Source of the DNA: CAVVST01 sp963750995
Lineage (GTDB): Bacteria > Acidobacteriota > Vicinamibacteria > Vicinamibacterales > UBA2999
Reading direction: 5' to 3'
Assembly (NCBI GenBank): GCA_963750995.1
Contig: CAVVST010000002.1
Location: 1,178,001 to 1,242,000, forward strand
Length of the DNA stretch: 64,000 nt
In this document: one piece after another, positions 40,816 through 47,904 of the stretch
Position numbering within the stretch: position 1 is the stretch's first letter
How the letters are laid out: the number at the start of each line of letters is the position of its first letter
Program-made: the position numbers and the translations under genes
Notes under the pieces: generated by a model
What the model was told of the DNA's origin: nothing
What the model saw: only the letters and a program-made list of their open reading frames with translations
The model's database searches: none

Positions 40816-42047
40816 GAGCGGCTCACCGCGGGCATCGCTTCCACCATCCGGCGGGCGGGGGCACCGGAAGAATACAGGCCCACTGCCAGCGCGGCGGCTA
40901 TCAGCGCGAGCAAGGCGCTGCCGTAGAAACCGGCCGACCACGTGCCGAATCGTTCAAATAACAATGCGGCCAGGCCGCCGCCGACGATCGACGCGGCGCC
41001 TTTCGCCGTGTAGAGCACCGCATAGTTGGAAGTGGCGCATTTCGAGCCGAAGTAGTCGCCAACCATCGACGGGAACAGCGAATAGATCTCGCCCCACGTG
41101 AAATAGACGAGCACGAGCGTGGTGGCAAACCAGGCGGCTGAGAGATGACCGACGCCGAGCACGAGCAGTAGTGCGATGGCCTGCAGCACGAACGCGATGA
41201 TCATCGAACGCTCGCGGCCGATCCGGTCGGAGGCCCAGCCCCAGAAGATCCGGCTGGCCGCGTTGGCGAGCGGGCTGACCGAGGCGGCCAGCGTGAGCGC
41301 GGCGGCGGTCAAGCCCCACGACTGCGCCATCGGGCCGGCCTGCGCCGTCACCATCAGCCCGCCGATCGCCATCATGACGAACATCGCGTACATGACGTAG
41401 AAGTGCGGCGTGCGCAGCATCTCGGCGGTGGTGTACTGGTGCTTGCCGATCTTCGCGCCCGCCTTGGCTGGCGCAGCCGGCGCGTTGTGCGGAGGATGCC
41501 GCAGGAACTGTGCGACCACGAGGATGACCAGACCCTGGGCCAGGCCGGTCCAGAGGAACGCCGCGCGGTAGCTATTGTTCTCGATGATAGAGGCGATGAT
41601 GGGGATGAACAGCGCCGTCCCCCCGCCAAAGCCCGCCGCGATGACGCCCGACGCAAACCCGCGGCGGTCCTGGAACCACTTGAGGGCCGAGCCGATGCAG
41701 CCGCTGTAGACGAAGGCCGCGCCGATGCCGGCAAGCGCGTAAAGGAAGTAGAGCATCGGAATCGAGGTGGCGTAGCCCATCCCCGCCCAGCCGAACCCGC
41801 AGAGCACGCCGGCGGCGGTGATGAATCCGCGCGGACCGAGCCGGTCGATCAGCCAGCCGTCGAGCGGCTGCACCCACGTCTGGCAGAGGATGAACAGCGT
41901 GAACGCCCACTGCACGTCGGCGAGCGACCAGCCGTTGGCCTGGCGCATCGGGTTCACGAACAGCGTCCAGGCGTACTGCAGGTTGGCGATCATCACCATC
42001 GCGATCAGCGAGGCGACGAGCTGGAACCACCGGTTGTTGACGTTCAT
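40812..42047 (-). CDS. MFS transporter of the oxalate/formate antiporter (OFA) family
   Basis: 411 residues with 12 predicted TM helices. OFA signs: NRWFQLVASLIAMVMIANLQ, YAWTLFVNPMRQANGW, FTLFILCQTWVQPLDGWLID, RLGPRGFITAAGVLCGFGWA, AGIGAAFVYSGCIGSALKWF with DRRGFASGVIAAGFGGGTAL, and the second-half PLANAASRIFWGWASDRIGR. YFTWGEIYSLFPSMVGDYFG and YTAKGAASIVGGGLAALLF are also typical. The family exchanges oxalate for formate or carries related carboxylates. It is translationally coupled to the hydratase gene (4-bp overlap). Probably in the same transcription unit as the reductase, ligase and malate synthase genes upstream. Confidence 0.88.
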   Translation of the reverse strand: MNVNNRWFQLVASLIAMVMIANLQYAWTLFVNPMRQANGWSLADVQWAFTLFILCQTWVQPLDGWLIDRLGPRGFITAAGVLCGFGWAGMGYATSIPMLYFLYALAGIGAAFVYSGCIGSALKWFQDRRGFASGVIAAGFGGGTALFIPIIASIIENNSYRAAFLWTGLAQGLVILVVAQFLRHPPHNAPAAPAKAGAKIGKHQYTTAEMLRTPHFYVMYAMFVMMAIGGLMVTAQAGPMAQSWGLTAAALTLAASVSPLANAASRIFWGWASDRIGRERSMIIAFVLQAIALLLVLGVGHLSAAWFATTLVLVYFTWGEIYSLFPSMVGDYFGSKCATSNYAVLYTAKGAASIVGGGLAALLFERFGTWSAGFYGSALLALIAAALAVGLYSSGAPARRMVEAMPAVSRS

Positions 42048-42058
42048 TATTTCTCCCG

Positions 42059-42125
42059 AGTCCGGCTAAAGCCGGACACTACGTACTACTGGACACGACG
42101 TGCGTAGTGTCCGCCTTTAGGCGGA
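42059..42125. repeat. Palindromic repeat pair, overlapping the 3' end of the reductase gene
   Basis: GTCCGGCTAAAGCCGGAC ACTACGTA, a short spacer, then CGTAGTGTCCGCCTTTAGGC with GGAC. The right half is translated as the last 16 codons of the ketopantoate-reductase-like gene; the TAG stop (42079-42081) is the complement of the CTA in ACACTACG. Confidence 0.85.
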
Positions 42126-43086
42126 CCTGATCGTTCAACAGCGCCGCGCAGGCGTAGACCGCGCGCGTGGCCGGCATCGGAATTCCGAGACGATCGCCCA
42201 GCTCGATGACGGCGCCGACGACCGCGTCGAGCTCCATCGGGCGCCCCGCCTCGACGTCCTGCAGCATCGACGTCTTGTGTTCACCGACCTTCGCCGCACC
42301 GGCGATGCGCTGATCGATCGAGATCGGCAGCTCGATCCCGAGCCGCTGCGCGACCGACTCCGTTTCCTTCATCACGTCGCGCACCAGGGTCGAGGTTTCC
42401 GGGTGCGTGGCGATCCGCACCAGGGTGCCGCCGGTCAAGGCGCTGATCGGGTTGAACGCCACATTCCCCAGCAGTTTCACCCAGATCTCCTGCCGGAATC
42501 GAGTCGAGACCGGGCAGCGCAGCCCGGCCGCAATCAACGCCTGTGCAATCCGTGTGCAGCGCTCCGACTTGCTCCCGTCGGGCTCGCCGAAGCTGATGCG
42601 GTTCCCTTCGATATGCCGGATCACACCCGGCTTCTCGATCTCGGTCGCGAAGTACGCGATCGAGCCAATCACGCGCCGTGCCTCGATCGACTTCGCGATG
42701 ACGCCGCCCGGATCCACGCGCTCCAGCGTCAGGCCCTCGAGCTCGCCGCCGTAGCGCTGGAAGTACCACCACGGGATCCCGTTCTGCGTGCTCACGACCA
42801 CCGTGTCGTCGTGAAACAGCGGGGTGAGCCGCGGCGCCAGGTCGGTCAGGCTGTGCGCCTTGACCCCGAGGAACACCACGTCCGCCGGCCCGATCGAATC
42901 GAGCGTCCCGGTCACCGTCGGCCGGACGTCGAACGATTCGTCGGCGCCTTCGACACGCAGCCCGCGGTCGCGCATCGCCTGGAGGTGCGGCCCGCGCGCG
43001 AACAGTGTCACATCGGCACCCGCCTTCGCCAGCTTCGCGCCGATATACCCGCCGATCGCGCCCGCCCCGGCGATGGCTATCTTCAC
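42079..43086 (-). CDS. Ketopantoate reductase (ApbA/PanE) family, repeat-derived tail
   Basis: 335 residues from GTG 43086. The Rossmann motif MKIAIAGAGAIGGYIGAKLA binds NADPH. Other family blocks: ADVVFLGVKAHSLTDLAPRL, VVSTQNGIPWWYFQRYGG, GVIAKSIEARRVIGSIAYFA, RQEIWVKLLGNVAFNPISAL (Lys and Asn of the active site) and LQDVEAGRPMELDAVVGAVI. The family reduces 2-oxo acids such as ketopantoate; paralogues act on other oxo-acids. In this gene cluster an oxo-acid from oxalate/glyoxylate-like metabolism is plausible. The last 16 residues (DQVRLKADTTHVVSSST) come from a palindromic repeat and are probably unstructured. Confidence 0.85.
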   Translation of the reverse strand: MKIAIAGAGAIGGYIGAKLAKAGADVTLFARGPHLQAMRDRGLRVEGADESFDVRPTVTGTLDSIGPADVVFLGVKAHSLTDLAPRLTPLFHDDTVVVSTQNGIPWWYFQRYGGELEGLTLERVDPGGVIAKSIEARRVIGSIAYFATEIEKPGVIRHIEGNRISFGEPDGSKSERCTRIAQALIAAGLRCPVSTRFRQEIWVKLLGNVAFNPISALTGGTLVRIATHPETSTLVRDVMKETESVAQRLGIELPISIDQRIAGAAKVGEHKTSMLQDVEAGRPMELDAVVGAVIELGDRLGIPMPATRAVYACAALLNDQVRLKADTTHVVSSST

Positions 43087-43127
43087 CGCCGCACCCCCGC
43101 ACCGCCGCACCGTCGCACTGAGGCCTC

Positions 43128-44639
43128 CTATCGTGCCGTCGCCGCGAACGCCTCCGCGACGACCCGGCGCTGAATCTTGCCGGTGGCCGTGCGCGGAATC
43201 ACGGTCGTGATGTGAATCTGCTTCGGCCGCTTGAAGTCGGCCATGCGCTCGCGGCAGTACGAAATCAGGTCGGCCTCGGTCGCATCCGCCTTCAGCACCA
43301 CCGCCGCCGCCACTTCCTCGCCCCAGGTCGGATGCGGCGCGCCGAACGCCACCGCCTCGGCAACCGCCGGATGACCGAGCAGCACCTCGTCGATCTCGCG
43401 CGGTGAGATCTTCTCGCCGCCGCGATTGATCATTTCCTTGAGCCGGCCGGTCAGCAGCAGGTAGCCCTCCTCGTCGAGGTAGCCCTGGTCGCCGGTGCGG
43501 AACCAGCCGCTGGTGAACGACGAGGCATTGGCGTCCGGGTTGTTCTCGTAGCCGCGGATCACATTGGCACCGCGAATCACCACCTCGCCGCGCTCGCCCG
43601 CTTTCAGCAGGTTGCCGGCGCCGTCCATGATCCCGATGGTCGTCGTCCCGGTATTCGGCCCGACCGATCCGGCCTTGCGCGCCGACGGCGGCAACGGGTT
43701 CGAGGCCATCTGGTGCGCCGCTTCGGTCATGCCGTAAGCCTCGAGCACGGGGGCACCGAATGCCGCTTCGAGATCGCTCATGAGCTGCGGCGACAGCGAC
43801 GCGCTGCACGAGCGGATGAAGCGCAGCTTGTCGGCGCCCGCCGGCTTCGCCCCCGGCTGCGCCCGCGCGGCGAGCAGCTGGTGGAGCGTCGGCACCGCGG
43901 AGTACCAGGTAGCACCGTAGTCTCCGGCCACGCGCCAGAACGACAGCGGGTTGAATTTCGCCGGCACCACCACGGTGCCGCCGGTGGCGAGCGTTGCCAG
44001 CGTGGATGCCACCAGCCCGTGGACATGGAAGAGGGGCATCACACACAGCGAGACGTCCTGCGCTGTCAGGTTGTAGGTCTGCGCGACGTTGCGCGCCGAG
44101 ATCGAGAGCTGCGCGTGCGTCAACGGCACCCGCTTCGGCCTTCCGGTGCTCCCGCTGGTGTGAAGGATCAACGCCACGTCGTCGACGCCAGGCGGCGTGA
44201 AGGGCTTCCGTGCGCTCGACGACAGCCGCACCTTCCCTGCATCGTCCAGATCGACGGTAATGATCGGCACTTTGTCGCCGGCCGCGCGCCGGGCTTCGTC
44301 GGCGCCTTCGGGCGGCAGTAGTAGGAAACGCGCGTTGGTGTCTTCCAGGTAGAACCTGAAATCGTCTTCCTTGTAGGCCGGGTTCAGCGGGGCGGCGGTC
44401 CCCACCATCGACGCCGCCAGGAATGTCACGACGTTGGGCAGCCCGTTAGGCAGCGCCGTGCCGATCCGATCGCCACGCGTGACCCCCGCGGCGGCGAGCG
44501 CTTCGGCGATCGCGACCACCTGCTCCTTCAGCGAGGCGTAGCTGACGCGCAGGTTCTTCTCGGGGACGATGATGGCCGTGCTGTCGGGCGCGCCGCCGAG
44601 TAAATCCAGAAGCGTGGATGGACTAGGAGAGCTGTTCAT
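43128..44639 (-). CDS. AMP-forming acyl-CoA ligase resembling oxalate-CoA ligase
   Basis: 503 residues, ATG 44639. ANL-superfamily motifs: P-loop LHTSGSTGRPKRVPLTH (161-169), EAYGMTEAAHQMASNPLPPS, GWFRTGDQGYLDEEGYLLLT, GRLKEMINRGGEKISPREID and catalytic Lys ~488 in TATGKIQRR. The blocks TALPNGLPNVVTFLAASMVG, TAAPLNPAYKEDDFRFYLED and FIRSCSASLSPQLMSDLEAA are close to those of oxalate-CoA ligases of the AAE3/Pcs60 group. It would activate oxalate or a similar short dicarboxylate to its CoA ester with ATP. The OFA-type carrier downstream fits. No oxalyl-CoA decarboxylase or formyl-CoA transferase gene is in the window, so the pathway is incomplete here. Confidence 0.82.
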   Translation of the reverse strand: MNSSPSPSTLLDLLGGAPDSTAIIVPEKNLRVSYASLKEQVVAIAEALAAAGVTRGDRIGTALPNGLPNVVTFLAASMVGTAAPLNPAYKEDDFRFYLEDTNARFLLLPPEGADEARRAAGDKVPIITVDLDDAGKVRLSSSARKPFTPPGVDDVALILHTSGSTGRPKRVPLTHAQLSISARNVAQTYNLTAQDVSLCVMPLFHVHGLVASTLATLATGGTVVVPAKFNPLSFWRVAGDYGATWYSAVPTLHQLLAARAQPGAKPAGADKLRFIRSCSASLSPQLMSDLEAAFGAPVLEAYGMTEAAHQMASNPLPPSARKAGSVGPNTGTTTIGIMDGAGNLLKAGERGEVVIRGANVIRGYENNPDANASSFTSGWFRTGDQGYLDEEGYLLLTGRLKEMINRGGEKISPREIDEVLLGHPAVAEAVAFGAPHPTWGEEVAAAVVLKADATEADLISYCRERMADFKRPKQIHITTVIPRTATGKIQRRVVAEAFAATAR

Positions 44640-44658
44640 AAGTCACCAATTATGTAAT

Positions 44659-44743
44659 GGGGTCGGGAGTCATTTAACGAGGACACTCCCGGCGCACGCG
44701 ATGTTATTGCGGTGAGTGTCCTCGTTAAATGACTCCCGACCCC
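44659..44743. repeat. Perfect 30-bp inverted repeat, 85-bp element
   Basis: Arms 44659-44688 and 44714-44743 are exact reverse complements (outer end GGGGTCGGGAGTCATTTAAC), loop 44689-44713 (25 nt). It fills the space between the malate synthase and CoA ligase genes. Size and perfection suggest a MITE/REPIN-like mobile palindrome rather than a classic terminator, since no T-run follows. Confidence 0.88.
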
Positions 44744-44753
44744 CTTACAGTTT

Positions 44754-46853
44754 TCATATTGCTGGCTCGAGTGATTCGGGCATGATGTCGTACACGTAGT
44801 CGTGCGCCTGCAGCGCCTTGTCCATGCGCAGGCGGGTTGCCGGATCGCTGGCGGTCGCCAGCTTGGCCAGCGACGCCTGACGGGCGCTGAATATGGCGTC
44901 GAGGATGGCGGCCCGGTCTGCCTCCGGCTGCTCGATGATCGACAGCAGCACGCGCGACCCGTACTTGATCCATCGCGGCTGCGGCACCAGCCGTCCATCC
45001 GGCCCGGCGGCCACGACCTGCCGCTTCAGGATCGTCAGCACCAGCTCCGCGTCCGTCTGCCCGTAATCCACCCCGAGCCTGGTGAAGAGCTGCTTCACCT
45101 CCTCGCGGCGGGCGTCGAGCAGCCGCACGAACAGCTCCGGCGTGACCCGCTCCCCTTTCTTCGTCGTCGGGCCGTCGGCGGTGAGCTCCACGCGGTGGGC
45201 CACTGCGAGATAGAGGAAATGCCAGAAGATCTCGTAAGTCGCCAGGTCGTTCATGAACCGCAGGCCGGTGCGCGGATCGTAAATGGCGGCGGCGTTGTTG
45301 CCCTGGAGCTGCTGGTACATGAACTCGGTGGCCATGTACATCGCGTATCGCAGGCCGTCTTCGGTGGTCGGCCCCTGCGGCCGGGTGAGCAGGCGCTGGC
45401 GTGCCTGCTCTGAAAAGAGCTTGTCGACGGTCAGATCGGCCTCGGTGAGCTCCAGCGGGCTGATACGTCCGTCCGTCAGCAGTCCAAGGCCCTCGAGCCG
45501 CGCGCGTTCGTCCGGCCGCAGCTTGTCGACAACCGCCTGCAGCCCATCGGCGTCGGTGACCAGCGGTTCGCGGCCTGCTTCGACGTAGTCGCGCGCCACG
45601 GTGGCGACCCAGCTCTGTCGATACGTGTCGTGAAGGGTGCCGTTGATCCGGATGAGGCCGGTCAGCCGCTCGCGCAGCTTGTCGAACCAGATGTCGCGCA
45701 GCGCCTTGGCGTCATTCTCGGGAGCGCGCGGATTCTGCATCTGCGCCGCCATGCCCCCGATCGGCATGCCGCCGGCGAGCAGCGCCAGCAGCGCGTTGCG
45801 CATCGTGTAGTAGCTCATCGACGACTCGGTCATCGTAATGGTGTTCGGGTCCGGGATCACCATCGCCGGGTCGTGGCGGAACATCTCCTCGCGGCTGTTG
45901 ATGTAGTCCCACCGGCCGACGTTGGGACCGATCAGGTTCTCGCGCAGCACCCACATGATCACTTCCTGCTGCAGCGCGTACTCGGCGCGTTCGTTCAGCA
46001 TCTTGATCTTCAGGGTGCCGCGGCGAACGCCCATCGCCGCCTCGAGTTCCTTCAACAGCCTGGCGACGAGGCGCGCCTCCTGCCAGGTCTCGATTTTCGG
46101 AATGTAGTAGTAAATGCCGGAGCCGTTGCGCTGCTGGGTGTCGAAGTTGTTGAGCGCATGGATGACGAGGGCGGGCACGATCGCCGGCACCGGCTCGCCG
46201 GCCGCCGAGATCTGTCGATTGCGCAGGTGCAGGCCCGGCACGCGGTGGAAGATCGTCGGCCACGTCGCGAACGGCCCGTCGATCCTGTAGGTCCGTTTCT
46301 TGCCCGGATGCTCGTACGGCGTGCCGTCCCATTTGTGCGCGAGGATGTCGCCCAGGTTCTGCCACGCGCGATACAGCTGGTCCTTGTAATCGCCGCCGGC
46401 GTCTTCCCAGTCCCACATCCACGACGCGGCGCCGGTGTTGAGCGCGCTCATCGCCATGCCGAGGTCGATCGCCGGACCCGTGCCCTCGAGACCGGGGCGC
46501 ATGGTGTCGGCGGGAATGGGAACCGTCGGATTCAGCCGCCACGCATCGGGCGTCGAGCGTCCGAAGAAGCCGTCGAGCATCCCGCGCCGGATCGATTCAA
46601 CCGTAGCGGTATGGCCGTCGGCGTCGCTGATCTTGTCGCCGGGAGGCAGGAAGTCATAGCGCGCGCCGCTCCGCGCAACCTGTTCCTGGAAGGCATACCG
46701 TGCCGCCAGCAGGTCCTGGAGTTCGCCGTCGATCGCCTGCACGAGGCGTTCGATGGCGTCTTCGACAACCAGCGTGCGGCCGTTGACCGGCTTCTCGCCG
46801 AAGAGGGAGCCGTAGGTATGGTGGATATCAGAGCGGATCTGCAGGGCTGCCAC
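44754..46853 (-). CDS. Malate synthase family protein (AceB-like core)
   Basis: 699 residues, longer than typical AceB (~530). Malate synthase signatures: MSALNTGAASWMWDWEDAGG, FHRVPGLHLRNRQISAAGEP, GIYYYIPKIETWQEARLVAR, MGVRRGTLKIKMLNERAEYA, LRENLIGPNVGRWDYINSRE and MPIGGMAAQMQNP. The Arg, the acidic WEDA/NER residues for Mg2+ and a late Asp should catalyse condensation of glyoxylate with acetyl-CoA. The C-terminal ~150 residues include an AYMYMAT/NNAAAIYD type block (LRYAMYMATEFMYQQLQGNN) seen in malate synthases. No isocitrate lyase gene is nearby; glyoxylate may come from another route such as the oxalate-type genes downstream. Confidence 0.87.
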   Translation of the reverse strand: MAALQIRSDIHHTYGSLFGEKPVNGRTLVVEDAIERLVQAIDGELQDLLAARYAFQEQVARSGARYDFLPPGDKISDADGHTATVESIRRGMLDGFFGRSTPDAWRLNPTVPIPADTMRPGLEGTGPAIDLGMAMSALNTGAASWMWDWEDAGGDYKDQLYRAWQNLGDILAHKWDGTPYEHPGKKRTYRIDGPFATWPTIFHRVPGLHLRNRQISAAGEPVPAIVPALVIHALNNFDTQQRNGSGIYYYIPKIETWQEARLVARLLKELEAAMGVRRGTLKIKMLNERAEYALQQEVIMWVLRENLIGPNVGRWDYINSREEMFRHDPAMVIPDPNTITMTESSMSYYTMRNALLALLAGGMPIGGMAAQMQNPRAPENDAKALRDIWFDKLRERLTGLIRINGTLHDTYRQSWVATVARDYVEAGREPLVTDADGLQAVVDKLRPDERARLEGLGLLTDGRISPLELTEADLTVDKLFSEQARQRLLTRPQGPTTEDGLRYAMYMATEFMYQQLQGNNAAAIYDPRTGLRFMNDLATYEIFWHFLYLAVAHRVELTADGPTTKKGERVTPELFVRLLDARREEVKQLFTRLGVDYGQTDAELVLTILKRQVVAAGPDGRLVPQPRWIKYGSRVLLSIIEQPEADRAAILDAIFSARQASLAKLATASDPATRLRMDKALQAHDYVYDIMPESLEPAI

Positions 46854-46871
46854 GGGGTCTCGATCTCCAAA

Positions 46872-46908
46872 GTCACAAGGCTCAAGTCACAAGGCACAGC
46901 CTTGTGCC
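46872..46908. repeat. ACAAGGCTCAAG/ GCCTTGTGCC repeat
   Basis: Short copy of the ACAAGGCTCAA family (also 39057, 54575, 63680), just upstream of the malate synthase start. Confidence 0.6.
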
Positions 46909-46969
46909 TTCCCAAGGAAGGCCGCCCTTTGTACGACGCGAATCAGGGTGGCGTCAAGGCGGGTCGCGG

Positions 46970-47092
46970 CGGGTGTCCCGGCAGGTCCGCCGCGCGGAAC
47001 CCGCCCTACGTCACACGGACCCCGCGCTGCGCACCTCGGGCTCGGGCATGTAGGCCGGGTTCCGCGACGCGGACCCGGCGGAGAAGAACCGG
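46970..47092. repeat. GGCGGGTTCCGC-GCGGACCCGCC palindrome cluster, partly coding
   Basis: Two blocks of the family seen at 17434. The second (47052-47080) lies inside the 3' end of the TauE-type gene and is translated as SAGSASRNPAYMPEPE; the first lies beyond its stop. Confidence 0.8.
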
Positions 47093-47904
47093 ACCAGCAG
47101 CCAGGTATCGATGAGTGCCGTGACGAGCAGCACGGTATAGGCCACCGGTCCGACGACGAGGCCAAGCTCATTGAGCAGGCGGGACACGCCGAACCCCACG
47201 ACCCAGGCGTCGAAGCTCATGCAGATGCGCCGGAACGTTTCCACCGCGACCCGTCGAATGATGAATGCGCCGATCGGGACGCCAATCAGGATGCTGGGCA
47301 CAATCCACGGAATCAGCGCAAGGCTCGTGGCGGTGAACAGTCCCACGTAGGTGTATGCGACGGCGGTCATCGACGACTCCGCCAGCCGGATCACGCCGAG
47401 CGCCGCCCGGAAGTCCTTCTTTGCAAATCCCTGGTTGTTGAGCACAATCGCGAGCGGCGGCCCCGAGATCGTGGTGACCGAATACAGCACGCCAAGCCCG
47501 CCCCCGAACACCAGACCGGCGGCGCGCTCCGCCTGGATCGGCCGCCGGTAGCCGGCTGCCTGCACCAGGATGAGCGGGAGCAGCGTCGTCAGAGTGCCGA
47601 ACCGCAGCCACGCGGGATTCACCTGCGACACGATCGCGGTGCCGACCACGATACCCGGGACCAGCCCGATGACGATCGGAAGCACGCGCCGCCACACCGT
47701 GCTGAACGCCTCGCGGTTGTTCCACAGCACGTAGGCGTTCAGGACGACTTCGATCAGGACGAGCGCCGGGTTGAGCACCCGGTTCGACATGAACAGCAGC
47801 GCGAGCGGCACCGTGAGCGACGAGAAGCCATACCCCAGTGCGCCGTTGACGAAGGCGGCGAAGAGGGTGATGCCGGCGAGCCAGAGGACGTGCAGGTCAA
47901 TCAT
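47011..47904 (-). CDS. TauE/SafE-type membrane permease, repeat-derived tail
   Basis: 297 residues with about eight hydrophobic helices; the two-repeat TauE/SafE pattern is visible (GITLFAAFVNGALGYGFSSL, TVPLALLFMSNRVLNPALVL and later VFGGGLGVLYSVTTISGPPL, AIVLNNQGFAKKDFRAALGV). The family exports sulfite, sulfoacetate and other organosulfur or oxo-acid anions. ATG 47904 follows the stop codon of the TonB receptor gene directly, so the two are co-transcribed. The last ~25 residues (after VRFF: SAGSASRNPAYMPEPEVRS) derive from a palindromic repeat and are not part of the family. Confidence 0.85.
   Translation of the reverse strand: MIDLHVLWLAGITLFAAFVNGALGYGFSSLTVPLALLFMSNRVLNPALVLIEVVLNAYVLWNNREAFSTVWRRVLPIVIGLVPGIVVGTAIVSQVNPAWLRFGTLTTLLPLILVQAAGYRRPIQAERAAGLVFGGGLGVLYSVTTISGPPLAIVLNNQGFAKKDFRAALGVIRLAESSMTAVAYTYVGLFTATSLALIPWIVPSILIGVPIGAFIIRRVAVETFRRICMSFDAWVVGFGVSRLLNELGLVVGPVAYTVLLVTALIDTWLLVRFFSAGSASRNPAYMPEPEVRSAGSV

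Noticed and set aside
42079..44046. Single 655-codon frame covering the reductase and part of the CoA ligase region
   Set aside because: The part upstream of GTG 43086 is a shadow of the CoA ligase in another frame; the Rossmann start MKIAIAGAGAIGG fixes the true N-terminus.
44754..46853. Assignment as malate synthase G (GlcB)
   Set aside because: Length is near GlcB, but the visible blocks (GLHLRNRQI, YYYIPKIET, RGTLKIKMLNE, GRWDYI) follow the AceB-type core, so I call only the family.
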